A stretch of DNA of 64,000 bases. It comes from Ureibacillus sinduriensis BLB-1 = JCM 15800. GTDB taxonomy: Bacteria; Bacillota; Bacilli; Bacillales_A; Planococcaceae. Location of the stretch: positions 55,777 through 119,776 of the forward strand of contig NZ_JPVO01000043.1 in NCBI RefSeq assembly GCF_000772955.1, written 5' to 3'. The position numbers and the translations under genes are program-made. The notes beneath the pieces are model-generated. The model had not been told where the DNA came from. It was given only the letters and a program-made list of their open reading frames with translations, and did not search any database. Shown piece after piece: positions 25,660 to 35,004 of this stretch (position 1 is the first letter of the stretch; each line of letters starts with the position of its first letter).

Positions 25660-28065
25660 ATGTTGGTTTCATTAAATTGGTTAAAACAATATGTTGATAT
25701 AGATGGCATCGCAGCAGAAGAACTGGCCGAAAAAATTACACGTTCCGGCATTGAAGTAGATGCGGTAATTGATCGTTCAAAAGGCATGACAAATGTTGTG
25801 GTTGGGCATGTGGTCTCGAAAGAAAAACATCCGGACGCAGATAAATTGAACGTTTGCCAAGTGGAAGTAGGAGAGGGAGACATCCGTCAAATTATTTGCG
25901 GAGCTCCAAATGTGGCAGCTGGGCAAAAAGTAATCGTCGCTTTACCTGGTGCACGTCTTCCAGGTGGAGTGAAAATAAAAAAAGCGAAAATGCGTGGCCA
26001 AGAATCTAACGGCATGATTTGTTCGCTGCAAGAACTGGGTGTGGAAGGACGCGTTGTTCCAAAAAAATATGCTGAAGGCATTTACGTATTGCCTGAAGAC
26101 ACGGTTCCTGGCAGTGACGCATTGGAACTAATCGGATTGCGTGACACTGTCTTGGAACTTGGTTTAACGCCAAATCGTTCGGATGCACTGTCAATGCTTG
26201 GGGTTGCCTATGAAGTGGCAGCGATTTTATCTAAAGAAGTAAAACTACCTGAAATTGCGTACAATACAATTTCCGAAAAAGCAGAAGATTATATTAAAGT
26301 TCGCGTTGAAGCGAAAGAAAATCCTTTATACGCAGCAAAGGTTGTCAAAAATGTAAAGATTGCCGAATCGCCACTTTGGCTCCAGCAATATTTGATGGCT
26401 GCGGGAGTGCGTCCACACAACAATGTGGTCGATATTACGAACTATATTTTGATGGAATATGGCCAACCACTGCATGCATTCGACTATGATGCGCTGAAAA
26501 CAAATGAGATCCTTGTTCGTTTGGCATCAGAAGGCGAGACAATTGTTACGTTGGATGATCAGGAACGTACTTTGAAAGCCCATAACCTAGTCATTACAAA
26601 TGGCCAAGAACCAGTTGCGATTGCCGGAGTAATGGGTGGGGCGAACTCGGAGGTCACAACCGACACAACTACGGTTGTCATTGAAGCCGCTTATTTCGAT
26701 GGTTTTTCTGTCCGACGCACATCCAAAGAATTAGGCTTACGATCCGATTCATCTGCCCGCTTTGAAAAGGGTGTGGATCCGAACCGGGTCCTTATAGCAG
26801 GAGAACGTGCGGCACAACTTTTGGCGGAGCTTGCGGGTGGAGAAGTTTTGGAAGGGACTGTAGCGGTGGATGATTTAGATAAATCGCCTGCACGCGTAGT
26901 CGTATCGCCTGACTTTATTAATAACCGTCTAGGGATGAAAATTTCCTTGGAAGAAATGTTATCGATTTTAAACCGCCTGCAATTTGATGTAGAGGCAGCA
27001 AATGGACTATTAATTATCGATGCGCCAACACGCCGTCAAGATATTAAAATCGAAGAAGATATTGTTGAAGAAATTGCAAGGCTGTATGGATATGATGAAA
27101 TCCCGATGACCTTACCGGAAGGCAATGAGCAGATTGGCGGATTAACTCCTTACCAGGAAAAACGTCGAATCGCCCGTAACGTGATGGAAGGTGCCGGACT
27201 TTTACAGGCTGTCACTTATTCATTAACATCGGATGAGCTTGCCCAGAAATTTACCCTAAAAGCAGAAGATACGACAAGATTGTTGATGCCGATGAGTGAG
27301 GAACGTTCAACGTTGCGTCAAAGCTTGCTTCCGCATTTAGTAGAAGCAGCTAGCTATAACATAGCACGTAAAGCAGATTCTGTTGCCCTTTATGAAATTG
27401 GTTCAGTATTCCTTGGAAAAACAGAAGAAGAGCTTCCGTTTGAAGAGGAGCATCTTGCATTGATTGTTTCGGGTAAGTGGGTGGATCATGCATGGCAAGG
27501 AGAAAAGTTGTCTGTTGATTTCTTCATTGCAAAAGGAATTATAGAAAGCTTGTTCGAAAAACTCGGTTTAACAGATCGAGTATCATTTGAAAAAGCAAGT
27601 GTAGATGGACTTCACCCTGGCCAAACAGCTGCCATCCTGCTTGATGGAGAAAAGGTTGGTCTCATCGGTGGCTTGCATCCGACTGAACGCAAAAGATATG
27701 ATCTAAAAGAGACATTTGTTGCGGAATTAAACTTGAATGCAGTACTGGCGGCACAAGTAGAGGAATTGGTTTACGTGTCTGTTCCACGCTTCCCGGCAAT
27801 CACACGTGATATTGCACTGGAACTTGATCGCTCAAAACCTGCTGGTGAAATTATCGAAATCATTCGCAATGCTGGAACAAAATTGTTGAAAGAAGTAAAG
27901 GTGTTTGATGTATATGAAGGAGATAAAATGGAAGCGGGAAAAAAATCCGTTGCCTTCTCCCTAACTTACTTCGATCCTGAGCGCACATTGACGGATGAAG
28001 AAGTGGTAAGTGCACACAACAAGGTATTAAAAGCTTTAACTGAAGCTGGTGCAGAATTAAGATAA
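25660..28065 (+). CDS. pheT: phenylalanyl-tRNA synthetase beta subunit
   Basis: 801 residues, standard length. Domains in order: N-terminal tRNA-binding OB fold (GHVVSKEKHPDADKLNVCQV, around residues 40-150), B3/B4 editing domain (ELGLTPNRSDALSMLG; NYILMEYGQPLHAFD), B5 domain (~400-475), the inactive class II-like core, and the C-terminal ferredoxin-fold anticodon-binding domain (PRFPAITRDIALEL to the end). It forms the alpha2-beta2 enzyme with pheS and clears mischarged Tyr. Start ATG has an AAGGGGG site. Confidence 0.97.
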   Translation: MLVSLNWLKQYVDIDGIAAEELAEKITRSGIEVDAVIDRSKGMTNVVVGHVVSKEKHPDADKLNVCQVEVGEGDIRQIICGAPNVAAGQKVIVALPGARLPGGVKIKKAKMRGQESNGMICSLQELGVEGRVVPKKYAEGIYVLPEDTVPGSDALELIGLRDTVLELGLTPNRSDALSMLGVAYEVAAILSKEVKLPEIAYNTISEKAEDYIKVRVEAKENPLYAAKVVKNVKIAESPLWLQQYLMAAGVRPHNNVVDITNYILMEYGQPLHAFDYDALKTNEILVRLASEGETIVTLDDQERTLKAHNLVITNGQEPVAIAGVMGGANSEVTTDTTTVVIEAAYFDGFSVRRTSKELGLRSDSSARFEKGVDPNRVLIAGERAAQLLAELAGGEVLEGTVAVDDLDKSPARVVVSPDFINNRLGMKISLEEMLSILNRLQFDVEAANGLLIIDAPTRRQDIKIEEDIVEEIARLYGYDEIPMTLPEGNEQIGGLTPYQEKRRIARNVMEGAGLLQAVTYSLTSDELAQKFTLKAEDTTRLLMPMSEERSTLRQSLLPHLVEAASYNIARKADSVALYEIGSVFLGKTEEELPFEEEHLALIVSGKWVDHAWQGEKLSVDFFIAKGIIESLFEKLGLTDRVSFEKASVDGLHPGQTAAILLDGEKVGLIGGLHPTERKRYDLKETFVAELNLNAVLAAQVEELVYVSVPRFPAITRDIALELDRSKPAGEIIEIIRNAGTKLLKEVKVFDVYEGDKMEAGKKSVAFSLTYFDPERTLTDEEVVSAHNKVLKALTEAGAELR

Positions 28066-28080
28066 GTAGCATGAAAAATG

Positions 28081-28122
28081 AAGAAGAGTCGCACGAGATT
28101 ACTCGGGCAACTCTTCTTTTTT
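28081..28122 (+). terminator. pheST terminator, overlapping the end of the convergent gene
   Basis: AAGAAGAGT (28081-28089) pairs with ACTCTTCTT (28110-28118), with an additional inner stem (GAG/CTC), then six T. The hairpin includes the last ~24 bases of the reverse-strand gene ending at 28099. Confidence 0.85.
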
Positions 28123-28575
28123 CGCTTCCGGCTTCACTACTCCAACCACTGCAGCGATGATGCCAACAAAGGCGTGAATCAATGCAAAAGTATAAAAGTT
28201 GAAATAGATTGTATATGTATATTCATTCAGGCTGGGCAGGTTATATCCACCCGCTGCATCCGCCCCATCCAATGTAGCTAAAATATCATTTTTATAATCC
28301 AAAGAGAAGTACACGAGTACGCCGATCATTATAAACCCTCCAACTATGGAGAAGGTCTTTATTAAAGGATCCGTTGTACTTCTAGTCAACATTAAAATAT
28401 ATCGAAAAGTTATAAAGATACTTAGCAGCAAAAATGGTAAAACAAATATAATCCCGATAAAGCCCAAACTTCCCTGACTGACGGTTTCATCTGGTTGTAT
28501 TGTAAAGAAGTGCCCTATTATCAAGAAGCCGAGAAGCGAGATCCCAAGGCTGATTAGCCAGCTCAATCGTATCAA
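28099..28575 (-). CDS. four-helix membrane protein, unknown function
   Basis: 158 residues with four hydrophobic segments (about 5-25, 36-60, 77-96 and 122-146) and a charged lysine/glutamate-rich tail. The loop around residues 97-118 (DYKNDILATLDGADAAGGYNL) is probably outside the cell. I do not recognise the family. Start ATG has an AGGAGG-like site in GGAGGACA. It is a lone reverse-strand gene between pheT and an isochorismatase-like gene, so context says little. Confidence 0.7.
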   Translation of the reverse strand: MIRLSWLISLGISLLGFLIIGHFFTIQPDETVSQGSLGFIGIIFVLPFLLLSIFITFRYILMLTRSTTDPLIKTFSIVGGFIMIGVLVYFSLDYKNDILATLDGADAAGGYNLPSLNEYTYTIYFNFYTFALIHAFVGIIAAVVGVVKPEAKKEELPE

Positions 28576-28749
28576 AAAATGTCCTCCTTTCTAGTATTCC
28601 TAATAGTACTATACATGTCCCTCCATTATGTTTCAAATGGGTAGGGGGAAAGGATAGATTTAGAAACAGCCAAGTTTGGAGAATTTTATATCTTAAACGA
28701 ATGATATATAATAAGTAAAGTAGAATATTTGGACAAAGGGGAAATGGAG

Positions 28750-29289
28750 ATGCTTACTAAGGAAGATACAGTATTGGTCTTAATCGATATTCAAGGGAGA
28801 CTGGCGGAAATTGTTCATGACAGCGAATTTGTAATATCCAATATCGTAAAATCCGCGGAAGGTGCGCAAATATTGGGTTTGCCTGTATTATGGCTGGAAC
28901 AATATCCAAAGGGGCTTGGACCGACTGTTGAAAAGATTACAAAGTCGTTGCCTAATCAAAAGCCGATTGAAAAAATCACGTTCAGTGCATATGATACGCC
29001 TGAATTTGTTGAACAATTAGAGGCGACAGGGCGTAAAAAAGTCTTGCTTGCAGGAATCGAAACACATATTTGTGTCTATCAAACAGCGGCACATCTGATA
29101 CACAATGGATATGAAGTTGAAGTGCTTGCAGACTGTGTTTCTTCTCGTACAGAAAAAAGCCATCAGATTGGCCTCCAAAAAATGATGCAGCTTGGTGTCA
29201 AGGTGACAACCGTTGAAATGGCTTTATTTGAAATGCTGCAAATTGCAAAGGGCGATCAATTCAAAGCAATTAGCAAACTAGTAAAATAA
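28750..29289 (+). CDS. isochorismatase-family cysteine hydrolase
   Basis: 179 residues. The cysteine hydrolase triad is visible: Asp in LVLIDIQGRL, Lys in the region of IEKITFSAYD, and the nucleophilic Cys in GIETHICVYQTA, with the conserved cis-peptide just before it. Such enzymes hydrolyse amides such as nicotinamide, N-carbamoyl compounds, or isochorismate; substrate cannot be told. Start ATG 28750 has AAAGGGG 8 nt upstream; TTG 28729 would add seven residues without a site. It precedes a sodium:solute symporter by 126 nt but a strong terminator separates them. Confidence 0.88.
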   Translation: MLTKEDTVLVLIDIQGRLAEIVHDSEFVISNIVKSAEGAQILGLPVLWLEQYPKGLGPTVEKITKSLPNQKPIEKITFSAYDTPEFVEQLEATGRKKVLLAGIETHICVYQTAAHLIHNGYEVEVLADCVSSRTEKSHQIGLQKMMQLGVKVTTVEMALFEMLQIAKGDQFKAISKLVK

Positions 29290-29306
29290 TAAAATAGACT
29301 TAGTGA

Positions 29307-29356
29307 AACCATACAATGACCGCTTATATTGACAGGCGGTCGGTATGGTTTTTTAT
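29307..29356 (+). terminator. strong intrinsic terminator
   Basis: Two-part stem: ACCATAC with GTATGGT, and GACCGC with GCGGTC, separated by a small internal loop, then six T. Confidence 0.85.
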
Positions 29357-29415
29357 TTGCATAAGACGGGTAGAGAATCAGGTATGGAATATTTCTGATT
29401 CAAGGGGGGAAACTG

Positions 29416-30849
29416 ATGCTCGCTGCCTGGACCTGGATTGTGACAGTGGTATTGAGTCTATTTTTTATTGGCATGTCTTTGAGATTTAGAAAAAAGTCGA
29501 AAGAAAGCTTTATGCAATTTGCAATTGCTGGAGGTACGCTGCCATTTTTCCTGCTACTATTTACCGATTTAGCGACAATTATGGGAGTGGGGAACTTTGT
29601 TGGGCACTCTTCAAAAGGGTTTGAAACCGGAATCGCCAATATCCCTTTCATTATTGGGGAGCAAGGTGCAAAAATACTCTTTGCTTTGTTATTTGCAGGA
29701 TTTGCCGCAAAATTTACTTATAAAAGTATTGCGGAACTATTAGACGACTTAATCTTGAGAGATAAAATCTCGAGAGCGATTGTGGGAATACTGACTTCCG
29801 CGATCATGATTGCCTGGATCGGCGGCCAGGCAAAGGGGATGGGGCAACTTTTCTCCGTATTCACAGGAGCAGATCCGCTTCCGTTAATTTTCTTCTTCTC
29901 GGCGGTGTTTATCATCTATACAACAGTAGGTGGAATGCTATCCGTCGTTTGGACCGATTTTATACAGGGTGTCTTATTGTTAGGCATCGCCATTTGGTTT
30001 TATATCAAGGTTTTCGCAAAAATTGATTTTAGTTATTCAAATTTAAAAACGATGCTGGCTGAAGTCAATGCAAGCCACTTAACGCAACTTCATATATCTG
30101 GTTGGGAAGTGGTGACACTCTTTGTTACAGGATGCTTTGGAGTACTGGCAGCCCAGGTGTACTGGCAACGATGCTTTGCTGCACAAAATCCGAAATCGGC
30201 GAGCCGGGCAATGTTGTACAGTGGAATCGGGGCTATCATCTTTACCATCCTGGCCTCTGTCTCGGGCATGATTGTAAGAGCATTAAACCCGGATATTGAT
30301 TCTGCAAATGCAATTCCATGGTTAATTTTAAACGAGATGACGCAATCGACCGCACTTGTCTTTTTCATACTTATCTTCTTAGCAGCCATTTCGAGTGCCT
30401 CCTCATTATTGCACTCTGCAGCCATTGTCATTGTGAATGATCTTGTCATCCCTTTTTCGAAGGAACTAAAAGATGGAAAGTTAATTGTCCTTTCTAAATG
30501 GCTTGTCGTGATGGTCGGGATCTTCTCAACGCTGGCCGCGAATTTTTCGGAATCCATCATTAACCTTTTCTCTTTTGCCTATACATTAACAGGTGGCGGG
30601 GTCGTACCGGTATTGATTGTGGGTCTTTTATGGAAAAAACGGAAAGTAGAGAACTTTGAGATGGGCTCGCAGAATAGCCGGGTTTCGGTTTGGGGAGGCA
30701 GAATCGGCTTGCTTTCAGGTGCGCTTTTCTCCGTATTGTTTGGAATCCTTTGGGGGGTATTGATTTCTGCAATTCTAACGATCATTGTTTCTCTAATTCT
30801 ACCAAATAATGCAGATTTAAAAAGAACAATGGAAGTGGAAAAAGCATAA
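29416..30849 (+). CDS. sodium:solute symporter family transporter
   Basis: 477 residues with about 13 hydrophobic segments, the size and layout of the SSF (LeuT-fold) family. Family landmarks include FTDLATIMGVGNFVGHSSKG near helix 2, AWIGGQAKGMGQL in helix 5 and FLAAISSASSLLHSAAIVI near helix 9, where small and hydroxyl residues make the Na+ site. It imports an organic solute with sodium; the substrate is not predictable. Start ATG follows AAGGGGGG. The terminator after it also serves rnhC on the other strand. Confidence 0.9.
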   Translation: MLAAWTWIVTVVLSLFFIGMSLRFRKKSKESFMQFAIAGGTLPFFLLLFTDLATIMGVGNFVGHSSKGFETGIANIPFIIGEQGAKILFALLFAGFAAKFTYKSIAELLDDLILRDKISRAIVGILTSAIMIAWIGGQAKGMGQLFSVFTGADPLPLIFFFSAVFIIYTTVGGMLSVVWTDFIQGVLLLGIAIWFYIKVFAKIDFSYSNLKTMLAEVNASHLTQLHISGWEVVTLFVTGCFGVLAAQVYWQRCFAAQNPKSASRAMLYSGIGAIIFTILASVSGMIVRALNPDIDSANAIPWLILNEMTQSTALVFFILIFLAAISSASSLLHSAAIVIVNDLVIPFSKELKDGKLIVLSKWLVVMVGIFSTLAANFSESIINLFSFAYTLTGGGVVPVLIVGLLWKKRKVENFEMGSQNSRVSVWGGRIGLLSGALFSVLFGILWGVLISAILTIIVSLILPNNADLKRTMEVEKA

Positions 30850-30853
30850 AAAA

Positions 30854-30891
30854 AGAGAAACGCCATATGCTTGAAGCGTTTCTCTTTTTTG
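30854..30891. terminator. bidirectional terminator between the symporter gene and rnhC
   Basis: AGAGAAACGC / GCGTTTCTCT stem (10 bp) with A- and T-rich flanks on both sides. Confidence 0.88.
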
Positions 30892-30894
30892 ATT

Positions 30895-31851
30895 TTACTT
30901 TTTCTTATTCATTAACTTTCTAGCCTTTTCCGTGTTGGCAAAATGCCATTTGGAGATCGACTTCAATGTATCCTCGCCATATTCCAGCCAAATCCGTGCA
31001 GCCATTTCATCTACTTTGCCGCTCGCCCCTTTTTGCAGACTCATACCTACTATTTTTGATATCCGGTCCATTTCTTTCAAGAAGGCATAACGGGCAAGAA
31101 TGGATGCAGCAGCAACAGCAGTGTGAAGCTGTTCTGCTTTTGTTGAGAATAGTACCTTTTCCCGGATAATTTCTTTCTCATTTTTTATATGATTATAATA
31201 AATATTTCGCTCTGCAAATTGATCGATCAAAATATATTCTGGTTTTATAGGCTCCATCTTCGTCAAGACGTGCTTCAAGGCTTGGTTATGCAAAATTGCC
31301 TTGATTTTACCTTGGGAATATCCTTTGGCTTGAATGGCATTATATTTATCATTGCGGAGTGTAAGGATGCTATGGGGACAAACAGCCATAATGTCTGGAG
31401 CAATTTTTAACATCAACTTGTCATTCAACATTTTGGAGTCCTTCACCCCGAGCTCATGGATGAGTGCGATTTTATCCTTTGGTACATACACTGCTGCCAC
31501 TGTGACTGGCCCGAAGTAATCACCGGTTCCGGTTTCATCCGATCCCAATACGGACATAGCAGCGAAGTTCTCCGGCAGTGCATCCCCTTTCGTATTCAAC
31601 AATTTCCCTGAATTGGATAGAGAGGCCTTCTCGGAAGAGGAAATACCTATTTCACCCCAGCGGCCGGCTTCTCTTACAGCACCGCTGCCCTGAAACATCA
31701 CTTTCCCCGATTTATAGACCGTTATGGCGGTATCAGAGAGCTTGGCCGCAAAAATAACTCCGGGAGCATTTCGTTCGATTTTGGATGAAGCATAATAGGA
31801 TTTCACCTGATTTTGTACTTCACTTGAAAGCTGCAACACAATATTTGTCAT
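30895..31851 (-). CDS. rnhC: ribonuclease HIII
   Basis: 318 residues. The N-terminal TBP-like substrate-binding domain (~1-80) is followed by a type 2 RNase H core with GSDETGTGDYFGPVTVAAVY carrying the first catalytic acidic residues, and ASILARYAFLKEM near the C-terminus. It cleaves RNA in RNA-DNA hybrids. Start ATG 31851 has an AAAGGA site 8 nt upstream; the open frame extends to 31953 without a site. Gene order rnhC-zapA-cvpA-polX-mutS2 is conserved, with rnhC divergent. Confidence 0.95.
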   Translation of the reverse strand: MTNIVLQLSSEVQNQVKSYYASSKIERNAPGVIFAAKLSDTAITVYKSGKVMFQGSGAVREAGRWGEIGISSSEKASLSNSGKLLNTKGDALPENFAAMSVLGSDETGTGDYFGPVTVAAVYVPKDKIALIHELGVKDSKMLNDKLMLKIAPDIMAVCPHSILTLRNDKYNAIQAKGYSQGKIKAILHNQALKHVLTKMEPIKPEYILIDQFAERNIYYNHIKNEKEIIREKVLFSTKAEQLHTAVAAASILARYAFLKEMDRISKIVGMSLQKGASGKVDEMAARIWLEYGEDTLKSISKWHFANTEKARKLMNKKK

Positions 31852-32305
31852 TATTTCGGTCCTTTCTTCCTTTGAGGTACACAGACAACAAAACAGTATC
31901 TTCTGTTCTAAATTCCTACAAAATGATGATGGCGTATCTTTGGGAAGTACCATATATTATAGTGTCATTATAACGTGTTTTCATTTGCGGCAATAGAAAA
32001 ATCCCTGATCAGTTCGGTTGGAAATGACTGAATTTCTTTTTGATTTCTTCCATGGTTATCCATCAATTTTGACAGCCATAAATTTATTTGAACGACCAAA
32101 AGTATTGATGGTATTGGTTTTGTAACCTTAATGTAGTTGTACTGTGCAAAGTAAAGATGGTATGATATGTATTATAAATTTTATTGGTATATTCTACTGA
32201 AGTAAAAATAATCAAATCTATATATCATCCAAATAACTGGATTGAATTATAAGATGAGAAATTTCATGATCAAATGTTTTTTGCTAAAGTTTTAGGAGGT
32301 ATTGC
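31852..32305. other. divergent intergenic region between rnhC and zapA
   Basis: 454 bp with no convincing gene. A candidate zapA promoter is TTGTAC (32137-32142), 18-bp spacer, TATGAT (32161-32166). The rest is AT-rich and I see no other clear signal. Confidence 0.5.
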
Positions 32306-32566
32306 ATGGCTGACCAAGAGAAAAATCGAATATCCGTAGAAATTTATGGCCATTCCTATAAAATGGTAGGAACGGAGTCTACGGGGCATATGAGATTAGT
32401 TGCTTCTATAGTAGATGATAAAATGCGAGAAATACGTGTACATAATCCTTCACTGGATAGTTCGAAGCTTGCCGTGTTAACTGCTGTCAATACCGTACAT
32501 GAATTACTAAAATTAAAAGAACAAGTTGAAAAGCTTGAGGAAGAATTGAAAAAATTAAAGGGTTGA
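32306..32566 (+). CDS. zapA: cell division protein ZapA
   Basis: 86 residues. N-terminal [14 protein letters not shown] is the ZapA globular head; the C-terminal half is a coiled coil ([20 protein letters not shown]). It tetramerises and bundles FtsZ filaments at mid-cell. Start ATG has an AGGAGG site. cvpA starts 6 nt downstream, so the two are cotranscribed. Confidence 0.96.
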   Translation: MADQEKNRISVEIYGHSYKMVGTESTGHMRLVASIVDDKMREIRVHNPSLDSSKLAVLTAVNTVHELLKLKEQVEKLEEELKKLKG

Positions 32567-32571
32567 ATTGA

Positions 32572-33114
32572 ATGCTAGATATTATATTACTTATTATATT
32601 TGCTGCTAGTATCCTAGTAGGGCTTAAACGTGGCTTCATCGTTCAGGCCATCCATCTTGTTAGCTTTTTTGTTGCACTTATTGTAGCGTATATTTATTAT
32701 AAACCGCTTGCGGAAAAATTTGTTTTATGGATTCCGTACCCGGGCATTACAGACGATTCTTCAATGATGCTTGTTCTTGATTCGCTGAATGTGGATCAAA
32801 CATTTTATCGAATCATTGCCTTTGCAGTGATTTTCTTTGGAGTAAAAATCGCCTTGCAAATTCTTGGCTCCATCTTTGATTTTTTGACTTATTTGCCAAT
32901 ACTGAATTCAGTGAACCGTCTGCTGGGTGCAATTCTCTGTTTTGTTGAGTTTTATTTAATATTATTTATTGCCATGTATGTGATTGCACTGCTGCCGGTA
33001 GGGTCCATTCAAAATATTATGGATGGTTCCATCATTGCAAAGCTCATGCTGGAGCATACGCCAATTTTTACAAACATGGTGCAAGATTGGTGGTATATCT
33101 ATAAAGAGCAATAG
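32572..33114 (+). CDS. yshB: CvpA-family membrane protein (YshB-like)
   Basis: 180 residues with four hydrophobic segments (about 2-18, 22-45, 80-104 and 121-145), the CvpA/colicin V production family layout with LVGLKRGFIVQ after the first helix. Role in Bacillales is unclear. It follows zapA by 5 nt and is closed by a terminator. Confidence 0.92.
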   Translation: MLDIILLIIFAASILVGLKRGFIVQAIHLVSFFVALIVAYIYYKPLAEKFVLWIPYPGITDDSSMMLVLDSLNVDQTFYRIIAFAVIFFGVKIALQILGSIFDFLTYLPILNSVNRLLGAILCFVEFYLILFIAMYVIALLPVGSIQNIMDGSIIAKLMLEHTPIFTNMVQDWWYIYKEQ

Positions 33115-33160
33115 ACATATGAGATGAGGATTATCGTCAGTCGTAGATAATCGATTTTAA

Positions 33161-33200
33161 GGAAATGTCCCAAAGCGACTTTTTGGGGCATTTCCTTTTT
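33161..33200 (+). terminator. terminator after zapA-yshB
   Basis: GGAAATGTCCCAAA / TTTTGGGGCATTTCC stem with one G-U pair, then five T. Confidence 0.85.
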
Positions 33201-33255
33201 CCGCGAACAATGAAGGAATGGTGGACCATTCAGTATTTCTTATAGGGGGTATATC

Positions 33256-34965
33256 ATGAATAAAAAGATTGTCATTAAAACACTTGAGAAAATTGCGCTG
33301 CTTATGGAACTTCAAGGGGAGAATCCGTTTAAGGTTTCTGCATTCCGTAAAGCGGCCAATGCACTGGAATTGGACGAGCGTAGTTTAAATGAAATTGAAG
33401 ATATTACGAAACTAAAAGGAATTGGAAAAGGTACGGCGGCTGTCATTCATGAACTAATTGAAACAGGTGCATCTTCCCAACTAAAAGAACTCGAGCAGGC
33501 AGTCCCTAAAGGATTGATTCCCTTATTAAAATTGCCTGGTTTAGGCGGGAAAAAATTAGCGAAACTGTATAGTGAACTGGGTGTTGATAGTGCAGAAAGC
33601 TTAAAAGAGGCTTGTGAATCGAATAAAATACAAAAACTTGCCGGTTTCGGGCCAAAGTCGGAAGAAAAGATACTTAAAGAACTCGAGCACTTCGGGGAAC
33701 GCAGTGAAAGATTACCGATTTGGTATTTACGAGAAATTGTTGAAGAAATAAATGAATTATTGCAATCAATTGAAGCCATCCAAAACTTTTCTGTTGCAGG
33801 AAGTTTCCGCCGCGTCAGTGAAATGAGCAAAGATGTCGACTTTATTGTGGCGACTGAACAGCCAGGAATGGTAAAAGACCAATTACTGAAAAATCTCGCT
33901 GTGAAGGAAGTAGTAGCAGCCGGAGACACGAAAGTATCTGTTATATTGGAGTCGGAAGATCCTGTAAGTGTCGATTTCCGCCTCGTGGCACCAAAGGAAT
34001 ATGCAACGGCTCTTCACCATTTCACTGGTTCAAAAGATCATAATGTTCGGATGCGTCAGCTAGCCAAAGAACAAGGGAAGAAAATCAGTGAATACGGAGT
34101 CGAACAACCAGATGGCTCGATTATGACCTTTACTTCTGAGGAAGCGTTTTTTGACCATCTCGGATTACCTTTTATTCCACCGACAGTACGCGAGTCTGGA
34201 AAAGAGTTGGAACGTATAAGTGAACTGGATGGTCTTGTCAGCTTAGAGCAGATCGTTTCTGATCTGCATATGCATACAACATGGTCCGATGGAGCCCATA
34301 CCGTAAAAGAGATGGGGGAGGCTTTGATCGGGCGGGGCTATACGCATGGTGTAATCACGGACCATTCACAATATTTAAAAGTGGCGAATGGTCTTACTCC
34401 TGAAAGATTAAAAAAACAACGAATAGAAATAATTGAATTTAATGAGGCTCATCCACAATTCCGTTTATTCGCAGGAACAGAAATGGATATATTGCCGGAT
34501 GGTTCTTTAGACTTTGAAGATGACGTTTTAATGGAACTGGATTTTGTCATTGCATCGATCCATTCAAGTTTCTCGCAACCGCAAGAAACAATCATGGAAA
34601 GGCTATTTACAGCAATTCAAAATCCAAACGTTCATATGATTGCCCATCCAACCGGCCGCATTATTGGGCAGCGTGAAGGCTATAACCCGGACATCCCGCA
34701 ATTAATCGAATGGGCAGCCCAATATGGCAAAATCCTTGAACTGAACGCGAGCCCATACCGGCTAGATTTACGTATCGAACATTTAATATTGGCTATGGAG
34801 CAAAATGTGCCTATCGCCATCAACACGGATGCCCATGCGATTGAACAGCTGGATGTGATGGAAATCGGTACAAAGTATGCCCAGAAAGCATGGCTGAAAA
34901 AAGAATTGATCGTAAATACATGGTCATTAGAACAATTTGAAACTTTTATAAACAAAAACAAGTAA
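33256..34965 (+). CDS. polX: family X DNA polymerase with PHP domain
   Basis: 569 residues. The N-terminal beta-like polymerase (residues 1-~320) has two helix-hairpin-helix motifs (KLKGIGKGTAAVIHEL; LPGLGGKKLAKLYSEL) and the nucleotidyltransferase motif AGSFRRVSEMSKDVDFIV (GS...D-x-D). The C-terminal PHP domain carries metal ligands in SDLHMHTTWSDGAHT and ITDHSQYLKVANG and provides 3'-5' exonuclease and AP-endonuclease activity in bacterial PolX. It acts in base excision repair gap filling. Start ATG follows AGGGGG; mutS2 follows by 39 nt. Confidence 0.96.
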   Translation: MNKKIVIKTLEKIALLMELQGENPFKVSAFRKAANALELDERSLNEIEDITKLKGIGKGTAAVIHELIETGASSQLKELEQAVPKGLIPLLKLPGLGGKKLAKLYSELGVDSAESLKEACESNKIQKLAGFGPKSEEKILKELEHFGERSERLPIWYLREIVEEINELLQSIEAIQNFSVAGSFRRVSEMSKDVDFIVATEQPGMVKDQLLKNLAVKEVVAAGDTKVSVILESEDPVSVDFRLVAPKEYATALHHFTGSKDHNVRMRQLAKEQGKKISEYGVEQPDGSIMTFTSEEAFFDHLGLPFIPPTVRESGKELERISELDGLVSLEQIVSDLHMHTTWSDGAHTVKEMGEALIGRGYTHGVITDHSQYLKVANGLTPERLKKQRIEIIEFNEAHPQFRLFAGTEMDILPDGSLDFEDDVLMELDFVIASIHSSFSQPQETIMERLFTAIQNPNVHMIAHPTGRIIGQREGYNPDIPQLIEWAAQYGKILELNASPYRLDLRIEHLILAMEQNVPIAINTDAHAIEQLDVMEIGTKYAQKAWLKKELIVNTWSLEQFETFINKNK

Positions 34966-35004
34966 GGTTATTGGATGATTTGAAAAGGCAGGAGGTGTTC
35001 AGGA

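Noticed and set aside
28729..30849. Isochorismatase-like gene and symporter as one operon
   Set aside because: A strong terminator separates them, so no functional link is claimed.
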